This document shows positions 37,271-46,411 of a stretch of DNA of 64,000 nucleotides, one piece after another. A model generated the notes under the pieces. That model did no database searches and was not told where the DNA came from. It saw only the letters and a program-made list of their open reading frames with translations. The stretch covers positions 34,158 through 98,157 of the forward strand of contig JAJYVU010000009.1 of assembly GCA_021791875.1 (NCBI GenBank), given 5' to 3'. Within the stretch, counting starts at the first letter, position 1, and the number at the start of each line of letters is the position of its first letter. The DNA is from Acidobacteriota bacterium. Lineage in GTDB: Bacteria > Acidobacteriota > Terriglobia > Terriglobales > Acidobacteriaceae. The translations under genes and the position numbers were made by a program.

Positions 37271-37290
37271 GGTTCCATCTGGAACCATCG
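37271..37290. repeat. Repeat at the hsdR end of the restriction module
   Basis: TGGAACCATCG (37280-37290) recurs at 44139-44149, and ATCCGT precedes both copies. Here it is also the right arm of an inverted repeat GGTTCCA-TC-TGGAACC (37271-37286). The two copies flank the hsdR-hsdS-hsdM block almost exactly, as if the module had been inserted or exchanged between them. Confidence 0.4.
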
Positions 37291-37414
37291 CTTTCAGCAT
37301 TCACTGAAAACACAGGAGTTAACAGGTGCACCTGGAGAGTTCCCAGACAGGACCCATTTGGGGATGACGTGTCACCATTTCTTCCGCTGCGCAGCAGCGT
37401 ATCCGTCGGGATGG

Positions 37415-40400
37415 CTATACCGCACCTGCAAAGGAGCCATGCATGGCCTGCTGCCAAACGTGAGCATACACATTTGCGGCCACGGATTCCTTCTCTTCCG
37501 GCGTAAATGGAGGCGTAGGAAGGCTTGCATATACCGTGTTGAGGATAAGAATTTCGACGTCTGCTTTGGTCTGTTCCTTCTCCCAAAAGCGGTCCAATTC
37601 TGCAAGCCGCGCCTTGATAGATTGGAGTAATTCCCGGCTCGCCTGCTTCACGCGCTCACGCTCGGCTTTCCCAAGATTCTCTTTCTTCAAAAGGTCAAAA
37701 ACTGCCAGTTCGTCCTCGCTCAGGCCCTCCTCAACGGCACGCTTTTGCTCCTCATCCAGCTCAGCCATCAGCTCAACGAGTCTCCGGAAAGTGTCTTCGA
37801 TGGCCGCACGATTTTTCTCGCGGTTATACTCGGCAACAATCTCCTCATACTTCTGCTGGTAGTCCATTCGGGTGGGGTTCCGCGCCAGCATTTCGGCTAG
37901 CTTCTTTTCGACAATCTGGCGGATATCTTCAACCGCCGTCGCCTTGTACCGGACCTTCTTGGCGAACTCTTCTTGCAGCTTTTTCAGGTCGATTTGGCTC
38001 AGGTCAAAGATCAATCCTCCGGCCTGGTCGCCCCCTGGTTCCTGTGTGCGAATCGCCTCATTCACGATGCGATGGAGTTCCTTGAGAAGTGCCGTCACAT
38101 CGGATGTATCGCGCCTCTCCGTTAGCTTTTTGTAGATCGCCTCGATGTTGTCATGCCGTTCCGCAAAGGAATAAATCGCCGGTTCTGTGAACAGTGATTT
38201 GAAGCGGATGAACACCTGACGCGCCAGAATTTCGAAGCGTCGTTTGGCGTCTTCGGAGCTGTAAACAGCTTCCACCGCATCGCTTAAGGCTTTGATTCGG
38301 TCAAATCCCTTCGCGCCGTTTAGCCGAGCGGGGTCGAATCCGAGACCCCGCAAGTGGGCTTCCGTAGCCTCAATCGCCTCCACCAGCGCCTGCACCCGCT
38401 CCTCAATCGGCGAGACAATCTCCTCGCCACCGCTCCCATCATCCCCCAGGGCGTACTGCGCCAGCGCCGCCCGCAGACTCTTCAGCATCCCGTTGTAATC
38501 CACAATCAGGCCGAAATCCTTGCCGGGATACACGCGGTTGGCGCGCGCGATAGCCTGCATCAGCGTGTGCGCCTTCATTGGTTTGTCGATGTACAGCGTC
38601 GAGAGGGACTCCACATCAAAGCCCGTAAGCCACATGGCGCAGACAATGGCGATACGGAATGGATGCTTCGGGTCTTTGAAAGCCTTCTCCACATCCACGT
38701 TTTCGCCATTCGCTGCATCGAATCCCTTCTTCATCAGCGCCCGGTGCGGAATGATGTCGAAGTCCCACTTCTTAAAGTCGGCAACCTCGTTCTGCGCCTC
38801 ACTGATGATGATCTCGATGATGGTTTCGTCCATCCAGACGGCCTGCGCCGTCAAACGGTCTGCCTGTTTCTGCAGTTCCGCCCGCGCATCCTCATCCTTG
38901 GCTGCCGCCGCCTCCGCTTGCTTCTGCGTTGCCGCCGCACGAACCTCAGCAGCCTTGGCCTTCCACCGTGGCACAATCCTCTGGTACATCCGCGCGCAGG
39001 TGATCTTGTCGATGCAGACAAACAGCATCTTGCCCGTCTCCCACCGCGTCGCGCAGTGCTCGACAAAGTCCGCCGCAATCTTATCCAGTCTCTCGTCGGC
39101 GGTAATTACTTCGTAGTCTTTGCCCAGCAGCTTGTCGAGCAGCGCTCTCTGGTCCGTGTCGAGTTCTGCCTCCTCGACCTTTGCGGCAATCCGGCTATTC
39201 AGGTCCGTTCTGGCAACTCCCAGCTTTTCGCCCCGGTTCTCGTACACCAGCTTGACCGTCGAACCATCCGCCTCAGAGCGCTTGAAGTCATAGCGCGAGA
39301 CATAATCTCCGAAGATGCGCTTCGTCAGCTCATCCTGCTTGAACAGTGGAGTCCCGGTAAATCCGATAAACGCTGCATTGGGCAGCGCCACCCGCATATT
39401 CCGCGCCAGCCTCCCGGCCTGTGTGCGGTGCGCTTCGTCGGAGATCACAATAATGTCGTCACGCTCGCTGTACGGCTGCCTGGGGTCTACATCCTTATTG
39501 AACTTGTGAATCAGGCTGAAGATGTAGCTGTGGTTCTCCTTCAGCACCTTCTCCAGGTCGTCCCCGCCTGCCGCGCGAGGCGTTTTGTCGCTCGTAATGC
39601 CGCATCCCACAAAGGTTCCGTAAATCTGGTCATCCAGATCATGGCGGTCGGTCATCAGCAGAAAGGTAAAGTTCCCCTCCACCTTCCGGCGCACCTTCTC
39701 CGTAAAAAAGGCCATCGAATATGACTTCCCGCTGCCCTGCGTATGCCAGAAGACGCCCAGCCTGCCCAGCTCCGGATGCGCGCGTTCCACAATCTCCAGC
39801 GGCCCTTCTGGAACGAAGGACGGTAGCACCAGCGCCTCGTCCGCAGCCGCAATTCCCGGCGCTTCCTGTTGATTCGCCGCACGCTTCTCAAGCGGCAGCT
39901 CAATCACCCGGTAACGCAGCCGCTCGCCCGGCGGGAACTGCGCTTTCAGCTCCTCCTGGCGCTTCACTGACGCAACGGCGCGGTTCACGCCCAGCACCTG
40001 ATGGTTCCTTGCCACCACCTTGCGCGTGGCTCCCGGCTTGCTCTCATCAAACAGGATGAAGTTCTCCACAATGTCCAGCAGCCGGTCCTGCGCCAGCATG
40101 CCGTTCAGCAGCACCTCGGCGTCCACGCTGCCCTTGTCCGTCTCGTCCAGCCGCTTCCATTCGTTAAAGTGCTCCCACTCGCTGGTAATCGAGCCGTAGC
40201 GGGCGCGGTCCCCGTTCGACACAATCAGAAAAGCATTGTGGTGGAAGGCGTGCGCAATCACGCTCTCGTCCATGTAGTCGCGCAGGTTGCCGTCAAACCC
40301 CGCGCGAATATTCTTGTACACCGCCTTCAGCTCGATGAACACCAGCGGCAGCCCATTCACAAAGCACACCAAGTCGGCGCGACGGTTGTAGTTGGGCGTG

Positions 40401-40840
40401 CGGCGTCCGGTCAGCTTCAACTCGCGCACGGCCAGAAAGCGGTTCATCCCCGGCCGGTTGTCAAAGTCCATCACGCGGGCGCGGGCAGTCTTGTGCCGGT
40501 TCTGCGCGTCCAGGTACTCCACCGGCACGCCATTGCGCAGCAGCGTATAGAACTCGCGGTTGTGCTGCACCATCGAGCGGCTCACGTCCCACTCGGTCAG
40601 CTTGCGCAGCGCGTCTTCTATGGCCTTCTCCGGCAGCTCAGGATTCAGCCGCTTCAGCGCAGCGCGCAGATCGCGCACCAGAACAGCTTCTTGGGCATTA
40701 GCGCGTCCCAACGTGCCGTCCGGCCCAAAGGTCTCGTCGTTCCAGGCGTAGACGCTCTCCCATCCGAGCGCCTGCTCCAGATGGTCGGCAAAGGTCTTCT
40801 GCACCAGCCGGTCTTCGCTGTTGATGCCGGTAACGGCCAA
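37415..40840 (-). CDS. hsdR: Type I restriction enzyme, R (endonuclease-helicase) subunit
   Basis: An 1141-residue HsdR. The N-terminal nuclease domain has the PD-(D/E)XK residues Asp156, Glu170 and Lys172 (DLVCF and FIELK). The helicase part has HTQGSGKS (Walker A), SDEAHRTQ (DEAH box), GFTGTPLF and the later motif AIVCAMWLTGFDVESLSTLYIDKPMKAHTLMQAIARANRVYPGK. A long charged helical C-terminus binds the methylase core. All motifs look intact, so it should translocate and cut unmethylated DNA. It is the last gene of a three-gene block, 31 bp after hsdS. Confidence 0.95.
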   Translation of the reverse strand: MAVTGINSEDRLVQKTFADHLEQALGWESVYAWNDETFGPDGTLGRANAQEAVLVRDLRAALKRLNPELPEKAIEDALRKLTEWDVSRSMVQHNREFYTLLRNGVPVEYLDAQNRHKTARARVMDFDNRPGMNRFLAVRELKLTGRRTPNYNRRADLVCFVNGLPLVFIELKAVYKNIRAGFDGNLRDYMDESVIAHAFHHNAFLIVSNGDRARYGSITSEWEHFNEWKRLDETDKGSVDAEVLLNGMLAQDRLLDIVENFILFDESKPGATRKVVARNHQVLGVNRAVASVKRQEELKAQFPPGERLRYRVIELPLEKRAANQQEAPGIAAADEALVLPSFVPEGPLEIVERAHPELGRLGVFWHTQGSGKSYSMAFFTEKVRRKVEGNFTFLLMTDRHDLDDQIYGTFVGCGITSDKTPRAAGGDDLEKVLKENHSYIFSLIHKFNKDVDPRQPYSERDDIIVISDEAHRTQAGRLARNMRVALPNAAFIGFTGTPLFKQDELTKRIFGDYVSRYDFKRSEADGSTVKLVYENRGEKLGVARTDLNSRIAAKVEEAELDTDQRALLDKLLGKDYEVITADERLDKIAADFVEHCATRWETGKMLFVCIDKITCARMYQRIVPRWKAKAAEVRAAATQKQAEAAAAKDEDARAELQKQADRLTAQAVWMDETIIEIIISEAQNEVADFKKWDFDIIPHRALMKKGFDAANGENVDVEKAFKDPKHPFRIAIVCAMWLTGFDVESLSTLYIDKPMKAHTLMQAIARANRVYPGKDFGLIVDYNGMLKSLRAALAQYALGDDGSGGEEIVSPIEERVQALVEAIEATEAHLRGLGFDPARLNGAKGFDRIKALSDAVEAVYSSEDAKRRFEILARQVFIRFKSLFTEPAIYSFAERHDNIEAIYKKLTERRDTSDVTALLKELHRIVNEAIRTQEPGGDQAGGLIFDLSQIDLKKLQEEFAKKVRYKATAVEDIRQIVEKKLAEMLARNPTRMDYQQKYEEIVAEYNREKNRAAIEDTFRRLVELMAELDEEQKRAVEEGLSEDELAVFDLLKKENLGKAERERVKQASRELLQSIKARLAELDRFWEKEQTKADVEILILNTVYASLPTPPFTPEEKESVAANVYAHVWQQAMHGSFAGAV

Positions 40841-40871
40841 AGTCTCTCCCCCGGACTAAGACACCTTTGTA

Positions 40872-41999
40872 TCAGACTGCTATCTCTCCGCTCATCAGAC
40901 GCGGCAGAAGAAGGTCGCGGGCTTCTGCGAGCTTCTGGTTGTAGCTTTCAAGCGTGTTGCGCTGCTCAAACATTGGAGTAGCGTAACCGTTATATAGTTC
41001 GCGAAGGCGATCCGGCGGAAGGATCAGCTTTCGACTGTATGCGAAGTCACGGTTCAAGCCTGGTACACCAGCATCAGTATTCTGGAATCCCGCTGATTGC
41101 AGGGCGTGGTAAAGCCAGAAATCACTCTCTTCTTTGGCTACGAAATACGCCGTGTCAATCGGCCAAAAGTCCGTGGGTGACCAGTAGATGCTTCCCACAT
41201 TACCCTTACGGCCAACGACAATCGCTGGTCCTTCAACAAGCCGTGCCATATGAGAACCAACAACACCGCTGGAACCGTACACGGGAAATGGTCCGCTGAC
41301 TCGATTCTCCTCTTTTAGAGCCTTCCCATAGTGAAGCTCAGCAATCTCTCCGAACGGCTTACGTTCCCAGCCTTCGGGGAGGCCGTTGGTGATTTTGACG
41401 TGCTCGTGGCCGGGGAAACGGAAGTAGACGAACCACTCGCGATAGAGCAGCCGCGCCGCCTCCTCCAACAACCCAATCCGCCGCCGGTTGTTCTCAATCA
41501 GGTCATCGTAGGCGGAAAGCATTTCCGAAACAGCCTTCTGAACCTTTAGATTGGGAACACGTACATCTAACGCTGAGAACTTCGTCTTATTGATGATTGG
41601 TTGTGCCGCTCCGCCGCCCAATCCAACCGCACGAATTTGCTCTCGGATAATGCAGAGAAGGTAGTAGATAAACTTCGCGTCGTTATGTTCGTTGGCAATG
41701 ACGGTATTGATCTGCTGATTGGTGATGCTGGGTTCTGATGCAATTGCACATTTTCCGATCGTATTGCCTATGCAGACACACATTACCGCGTCTCTGGGGA
41801 TTGCCAGACTGGCATGCTTTTCGAACCCCAACTCAGATACGCCCTCTCCAGCATTCGTACAGTAGTAATGCATGAATCCGATATCAGAGGGTGTCACAAA
41901 TGGATGCTCATCGCCGAAATAATCCGGACGAGACCTGGACGGCGTCTTTCCAGTCACAACCCGTCCAAGGGAGCCAATAGTCGTTGCCGTCCAACTCAC
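40872..41999 (-). CDS. hsdS: Type I restriction-modification specificity subunit
   Basis: A 375-residue HsdS that gives the complex its DNA target. Two target recognition domains are visible: one from the N-terminus (TTIGSLGRVVTGKTPSRSRPDYFG) to a conserved helix around DDLIENNRRRIGLLEEAARLLYREWF, and one from LPEGWERKPFGEIAELHYGK to a second coiled coil ending LLLPRLMSGEIAV. The slightly short length is normal. Its ATG overlaps the hsdM stop by 4 bp, so the two are coupled. The recognised sequence cannot be read from the protein. Confidence 0.92.
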   Translation of the reverse strand: MSWTATTIGSLGRVVTGKTPSRSRPDYFGDEHPFVTPSDIGFMHYYCTNAGEGVSELGFEKHASLAIPRDAVMCVCIGNTIGKCAIASEPSITNQQINTVIANEHNDAKFIYYLLCIIREQIRAVGLGGGAAQPIINKTKFSALDVRVPNLKVQKAVSEMLSAYDDLIENNRRRIGLLEEAARLLYREWFVYFRFPGHEHVKITNGLPEGWERKPFGEIAELHYGKALKEENRVSGPFPVYGSSGVVGSHMARLVEGPAIVVGRKGNVGSIYWSPTDFWPIDTAYFVAKEESDFWLYHALQSAGFQNTDAGVPGLNRDFAYSRKLILPPDRLRELYNGYATPMFEQRNTLESYNQKLAEARDLLLPRLMSGEIAV

Positions 42000-44101
42000 G
42001 CGCCCAACTCCTCAAAGTTCTTCGCGATCCGCGCCGCCAGCTGCACAGCCTCCTCATTCAGCCCCTTCAGGTCAATGTGGATCGACCGCAGCGCCTCCTC
42101 AAAGTCGAAGTCCTCATCCACCTCCTCCGGAGCCACGCCCACATACCGGCCCGGCGTAAGGCTCCAGTCGTGCGCTTCCATCTCCGCGCGGCTCACCCGC
42201 TTCACCAGCCCCGGCACATCCTGCAGCTTCGCCTCCGGAAAACGATCCTGCAGCCAGTCCGCCTGCCGGATGAAGTACCGCGTCTGCCGCAGCGCCTCCA
42301 CGGCCTCAGCCCGCGCCGCATCCAGTGCCTTGCGCGCCTTATTCACGTCGCCATTCGCCCATAGCTCGGAGTCCTTCGCCGCGCACTCCTTCACCGCCGT
42401 ATCAATCACGCGCCCGGCTAGCTTCACCGCGAGGTCAATCTGCTTGGTCAGGTCGCGGCACCGCTCCGCCAGCGGATGCAGCGCCTCGCGGCTGGCGTGC
42501 AATGCGGCGTTATCGCGGTCTTTCCCCTTCGCCCATGCCTTCCCCTGCTTCTCCGCATCTTTCACAAACGCCGCGCAGTCTGCCATCGCCTGCTGCCGCG
42601 CGGTGGTCAGCTCCTTCCATGCCTCCGCCAGCGGGTCAGCGTCGCGCCTCTCATGGGCAAACGGAGTGAGGAGCCCGATGAGCTTCTCCTGCGCATCCAC
42701 AAAGCCGGTCAACGGCATCTCCGCCGCCTTGCCCAGCCGCACGGCCTCTGCCAGGTACGACTCCACCAGCCGCAGAAAGCGCTCGGTCTGCCCGCGATAG
42801 AGCCAAATAATGGCAGCAATGTTCTTCTGCTGCTCCGGGCTGAAGTCGCACAGCGACCGCGACACCTTGCGGAAGATGTTGCGCGCATCGAGCATCAGCA
42901 CATGGTCGGCGCGCTCCGGGTCGCGCTCTTTCGCGCGGTCATAGAACCAGAGCTGGCACGGCACAGTGCGGGTGTAGAAGAAGTTGCCGCGAATATCGAT
43001 CATCACATCCACAGCGCCGGTTTGGATGAGCCTCTCGCGAACCTTGGCCTCGTCACGCCCGGCGCTCGACGCCTGCGAGGACATCACCACCCCGGCGCGC
43101 CCGTTCTCATTCAGATAGCTGTAGAAGTACTGGAGCCAGAGATAATTGGCGTTTGAGACCTTTTTCTGTTTGTTGACGCCTGGCAGGCCAAAGGGCAGCC
43201 GCTTGTCGCCGCTGATCTTCTCCGCATCCACCTCATCCACGTTGAACGGCGGATTGGCCATCACAAAGTCGCACTTGCCGGCGAGTTCGTGCGGGTCCTT
43301 GTAATAGGTGATGGCTTCATTCCCGGCCCGGATGGAGCCTTGCAGCCCGTGAACGGCAAGATTGATCTGCGCCAGCTTGGCCGTGGTCTCGTTCTTCTCA
43401 TGGCCGTAAAAGGTGACGCGCTTCATCGTCTCCTGTCCGGCATCCTCAATAAAGTGGCTGGACTGCACAAACATTCCGCCCGAACCACAGGCGGGGTCGA
43501 GAATGATGCCGTGGTCCGGCTCGATGACGTTAACGATAGTCTGCACAATGGAAGGCGGCGTGAAGAACTCGCCGTTGTCATGCGCGCCCTGCTTGGAGAA
43601 CTCGCCGAGGAAGTATTCATAGATGCGCCCGAAGACATCGCCGCCCGCATGCCGCAGCGCCTCCGTATCGAAGCGCCGCATCATGTTTTCAAGCAGCGCA
43701 TCGTCCAGGCTTTCGTAGTTCTTGGGTAACTGTCCGGCCAGCGGCGGGAATTTCTGTTCCACCGCTTCCATCGCTCCGGTGACAGCTTCGCCCAGGCTGC
43801 CATCCTTCCGCTTCTCCAGAATTACGTCATAGCGCGCGTCCTCTGGAAGCATCATCGCCCGGCGGCGCACGAAGTCTGCCTCCACCAGAGGACGGCTGGG
43901 AATCTTCCCCGCCGCCTGGTCCGCCTGGATGGCGGCAAGAGCCTCGTAGTAACGATTGGTAGCCTGACGCAGGAACAGCAGGCCCATAATGGGCAGGAAG
44001 TATTCGTTGGAGGCAAGGTTGGAATTGGCGCGGAGATCATCGGCCACCTTCCACAGGTCTGCATTGAACTGATCGATATTGGTGAAGTGGTCAGCGGTCA
44101 T
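41996..44101 (-). CDS. hsdM: Type I DNA adenine methyltransferase, M subunit
   Basis: A 701-residue N6-adenine methylase. An N-terminal HsdM_N domain is followed by the AdoMet-binding DPACGSGG (202-209) and the catalytic NPPF (283-286), with RIYEYFLGEF and GEFFTPP between them. It is longer than usual HsdM (about 500-550). The extra 150-200 residues lie between the core and the C-terminal domain and are rich in helical, charged sequence. It is first in the hsdM-hsdS-hsdR block, read away from the integrase, with a palindromic operator candidate in the shared 248-bp divergent region. Confidence 0.94.
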   Translation of the reverse strand: MTADHFTNIDQFNADLWKVADDLRANSNLASNEYFLPIMGLLFLRQATNRYYEALAAIQADQAAGKIPSRPLVEADFVRRRAMMLPEDARYDVILEKRKDGSLGEAVTGAMEAVEQKFPPLAGQLPKNYESLDDALLENMMRRFDTEALRHAGGDVFGRIYEYFLGEFSKQGAHDNGEFFTPPSIVQTIVNVIEPDHGIILDPACGSGGMFVQSSHFIEDAGQETMKRVTFYGHEKNETTAKLAQINLAVHGLQGSIRAGNEAITYYKDPHELAGKCDFVMANPPFNVDEVDAEKISGDKRLPFGLPGVNKQKKVSNANYLWLQYFYSYLNENGRAGVVMSSQASSAGRDEAKVRERLIQTGAVDVMIDIRGNFFYTRTVPCQLWFYDRAKERDPERADHVLMLDARNIFRKVSRSLCDFSPEQQKNIAAIIWLYRGQTERFLRLVESYLAEAVRLGKAAEMPLTGFVDAQEKLIGLLTPFAHERRDADPLAEAWKELTTARQQAMADCAAFVKDAEKQGKAWAKGKDRDNAALHASREALHPLAERCRDLTKQIDLAVKLAGRVIDTAVKECAAKDSELWANGDVNKARKALDAARAEAVEALRQTRYFIRQADWLQDRFPEAKLQDVPGLVKRVSRAEMEAHDWSLTPGRYVGVAPEEVDEDFDFEEALRSIHIDLKGLNEEAVQLAARIAKNFEELGA

Positions 44102-44138
44102 TGGAGCTTTCAGCTTCTCTCGTCGTTGCGGATCCGTT

Positions 44139-44149
44139 TGGAACCATCG
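44139..44149. repeat. Second copy of the restriction-module flanking repeat
   Basis: TGGAACCATCG, preceded by ATCCGT, lies 38 bp upstream of the hsdM start and matches 37280-37290 beyond hsdR. At this end the intervening inverted arm is missing. Confidence 0.4.
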
Positions 44150-44237
44150 TAAATGTCGTAAGTGGACTACGACGACTCTGCGCTTTTCAAATCAATTGCT
44201 TGCGGGACTGCTGATCCAAACTTCCAGTGCCAGATCG

Positions 44238-44272
44238 TACTCGAATAATTATTCGAGTATGGTCGAATAATT
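44238..44272. promoter_or_regulatory. 22-bp palindrome plus a third half-site
   Basis: A perfect palindrome centred on ACTCGAATAATTATTCGAGT (44239-44258, extended by one pair each side) lies between the divergent hsdM and integrase genes. The half TCGAATAATT recurs at 44263-44272, 22 bp after its first occurrence at 44241. It is a strong operator candidate. The regulator is not evident: the HTH protein at 33305 and HipB are the only DNA-binding candidates within the element. Confidence 0.6.
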
Positions 44273-44349
44273 TCCAGAAGCCCAGATGGGCAAGATTTCG
44301 GACACCTTGATATTCTATATCCGATGTAACAGCCATCGAGGAGTATTCC

Positions 44350-45360
44350 ATGCGTGGCGTCTACGAAAATCCGGCAGGGAGCGGCATCTGGTGGATTCAC
44401 TATTATGCTGCGGGCAAGCGTCACCGCGAGAAGGTTGGCCGCAAGTCGGACGCCATCAAGCTCTACCAGATGCGCAAAGCCGATGCGGCGGCGGGGCGCA
44501 AGCTGCCGGAGCTACGGAACTCGAAGGTGGTGACGGTCAGCGAGCTGATCGATGATGCTCTGGAGTTCACTGCCCAGCATAAGGACAGCCGCAACTATAA
44601 AAGCAAGGGCGAAATTGTTCGTGCTGCGCTCGGCTCTCGCCACGCAGCAGAGTTGACGCCGCAAGAGCTGGAGCGCTGGCTGCGCGAACACTGCAACACG
44701 GCGGCAACAGCGAATCGCTACAAGGCGTTTATCTCCCTCTGCTACCGCGAAGGCGTCCGCAATGGGAAGGTGTCGGTCAATCCGGCACGGCTGGTGCGTC
44801 AACGCAAGGAAGGCACAGGGCGGCTGCGGTTTCTCAGTCGCGAGGAGTACGACAATCTGCACAAAGTCATCTCGAAGCGCTTCCCTGAGCACCTGGCAGA
44901 ATTTGTTGTGAGCGTCCATACCGGAATGCGCCTGAGCGAGCAGTACACCTGCACCTGGTCTCAGGTGCATCTGGATCGCCGGACTATCGACCTCACGAAG
45001 ACGAAAAACGGTTCAGCCCGCACGGTCCACCTGAACTCCGATGCGATTGCCGCACTCGAATCACTGCGTCGTCCCAGGCAGCACCCGTCCGATCCGGTCT
45101 TCCCACGCGAAGGCAACAAAAGCAGCTTCGATACCCGCTCATGGTTCCATCCCTGTATGGAAGAAGCGGGCGTCACCGGCTATGTGTGGCACTGCAACCG
45201 TCACACCTTCTGCTCCTGGCTGGCGATGGCCGGTGCGAGCATCAAGGAAATTCAGGAGGCGGCGGGACACAAGACTATCACGATGTCCGCGCGATACAGC
45301 CACCTGTCGCCAGCCCATCGACTATCCGTTGTAGAGCGCATCGCATCTGCTTCTCAATAG
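44350..45360 (+). CDS. Tyrosine site-specific integrase
   Basis: A 336-residue tyrosine recombinase that should integrate and excise the 19-kb element at tRNA-Leu. The catalytic set is present: Arg in HTGMRLSE, His-x-x-Arg as HCNRH, His in AAGHKT and the nucleophile Tyr in SARYSHL. The N-terminal SAM-like core-binding part spans about residues 58-140. The start follows GAGGAG. It lies about 3.8 kb from the intact tRNA and is not directly adjacent to an att site, since three cargo genes intervene. It is followed by a 134-bp foldback and a strong terminator. Confidence 0.92.
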   Translation: MRGVYENPAGSGIWWIHYYAAGKRHREKVGRKSDAIKLYQMRKADAAAGRKLPELRNSKVVTVSELIDDALEFTAQHKDSRNYKSKGEIVRAALGSRHAAELTPQELERWLREHCNTAATANRYKAFISLCYREGVRNGKVSVNPARLVRQRKEGTGRLRFLSREEYDNLHKVISKRFPEHLAEFVVSVHTGMRLSEQYTCTWSQVHLDRRTIDLTKTKNGSARTVHLNSDAIAALESLRRPRQHPSDPVFPREGNKSSFDTRSWFHPCMEEAGVTGYVWHCNRHTFCSWLAMAGASIKEIQEAAGHKTITMSARYSHLSPAHRLSVVERIASASQ

Positions 45361-45377
45361 CTCTTTTTGAGAGAAGA

Positions 45378-45511
45378 CATTCCCCGGATAGTTGGCATCG
45401 CCCGCCGAGGCGTGAGTGCCGGTGTCAAGGCTCTGCGACCGCGAAGCGGCGCGCTTGAGCGCGGCCTTGACTCCGGCCCGGCCTCGGCTACGCTTCGCCA
45501 TCCGGGGAATG
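45378..45511. repeat. 134-bp foldback repeat after the integrase gene
   Basis: The ends CATTCCCCGGAT and ATCCGGGGAATG (45378-45389, 45500-45511) are perfect inverted repeats. Further inside, CCGAGGC pairs with GCCTCGG and GTCAAGGC with GCCTTGAC, so most of the segment can fold on itself. It is GC-rich and non-coding. It may be a small palindromic (REP or MITE-like) element, or a structure used in transcription or recombination. Confidence 0.55.
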
Positions 45512-45547
45512 CGACCTCTGCATCTCACTTGGCGATACATAAAGCAC

Positions 45548-45580
45548 GAAGCCCGTTCGCTCTAGGAGCGAACGGGCTTC
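45548..45580. terminator. Strong bidirectional terminator
   Basis: GAAGCCCGTTCGCTC and its exact complement form a 15-bp stem with a TAG loop, followed by a pyrimidine/T-rich run on the plus strand. It ends the integrase transcript. The TAG-containing loop also supplies the stop codon of the convergent TIGR02391 gene, so the stem overlaps that gene's last codons. Confidence 0.8.
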
Positions 45581-46314
45581 CTTCTTTTCACGGGCTTCAT
45601 AACCGCATCCGTTTTAACCTGATGCGCTTCACTCACACGCCTAGCCAGCAAACTCGCATGAACAAGATACTGCGATGCTTTCAGTTCTGTCAGGTCGTGA
45701 TTTAGCGAGTGCGCCTTCGGATTACGGATGCCCTGATAGCTTCCGCTGAAGAGCTGGATGAAGCCCTTCTGGTCGTTCTGACCCGAATCTGTGTCGAGTT
45801 CGCTGAGAACGAGATACGGATCGGTGAGAGAAAACGCGCGATTGACCAGCGCCGACCCGTCGAGGTCAAGGCCAGTACGACTGCGGATCAGGTCAAAGAT
45901 CGCAGTGATGGAATTCAGTACCGCCTCGCGGTAGTGCCCGCTCTTGAAATGATCGACGCTCGATTGAACCACAGTCGGATGGAGCAGATGTTCAAAGCCT
46001 TCTTCGCCTTTTTCTTCCGCCGATTCCGCAAGGTAGGAATCCAGCGTTTCTTCCAGTTCTGGGAGGTCGCCATTGAGGATGTCATGATAATCGTTTGCCA
46101 TGCCCCAAGCTATGTGCCGACCAAGGTAGGTCGGCACATCACCCTCTACTTGTTCATTCCATAGCGATTGAAGACGGGCGTAATCCTCCCTGAGGTAGCC
46201 CTTGATCGCCTCCGCCGCGCCTTTGTCATCTTTCTGCCAGGCAGCTTGCGCATCAAGCGCCTTTTTGTGAATCACCCGCAACAACTGCCGCACTTCCAGG
46301 TACCACTTGTGCAT
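45562..46314 (-). CDS. TIGR02391 family protein
   Basis: A 250-residue protein with the TIGR02391 (Ymh-type) domain over about residues 110-240: HPTVVQSSVDHFKSGHYREAVLNSITAIFDLIRSRTG, AFSLTDPYLVLSELDTDSGQNDQKGFIQLFSGSYQGIRNPKAHS, then a helix with LVHASLLARR. The RNPKAH segment (Arg-x4-His) recalls HEPN-type RNase motifs. The N-terminal third is helical with unknown function. ATG 46314 is preferred for its GAGGAA box; another ATG lies seven codons upstream. Proteins of this family are frequent in mobile and defence regions, but no activity is established. It leads the cargo row beside the tRNA. Confidence 0.75.
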   Translation of the reverse strand: MHKWYLEVRQLLRVIHKKALDAQAAWQKDDKGAAEAIKGYLREDYARLQSLWNEQVEGDVPTYLGRHIAWGMANDYHDILNGDLPELEETLDSYLAESAEEKGEEGFEHLLHPTVVQSSVDHFKSGHYREAVLNSITAIFDLIRSRTGLDLDGSALVNRAFSLTDPYLVLSELDTDSGQNDQKGFIQLFSGSYQGIRNPKAHSLNHDLTELKASQYLVHASLLARRVSEAHQVKTDAVMKPVKRRKPVRS

Positions 46315-46411
46315 CGCTGCTTCCTCGCGAACCATTTTCTCAAAAACGGCTCACTTCTAGCGGTTTACCATGCCAATTTCCAATAGGCCAACTACTCAAG
46401 CTAGCGCAACG

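Noticed and set aside
38354..39724. Plus-strand 456-codon open frame
   Set aside because: Antisense to hsdR; no ribosome site and no recognisable content.
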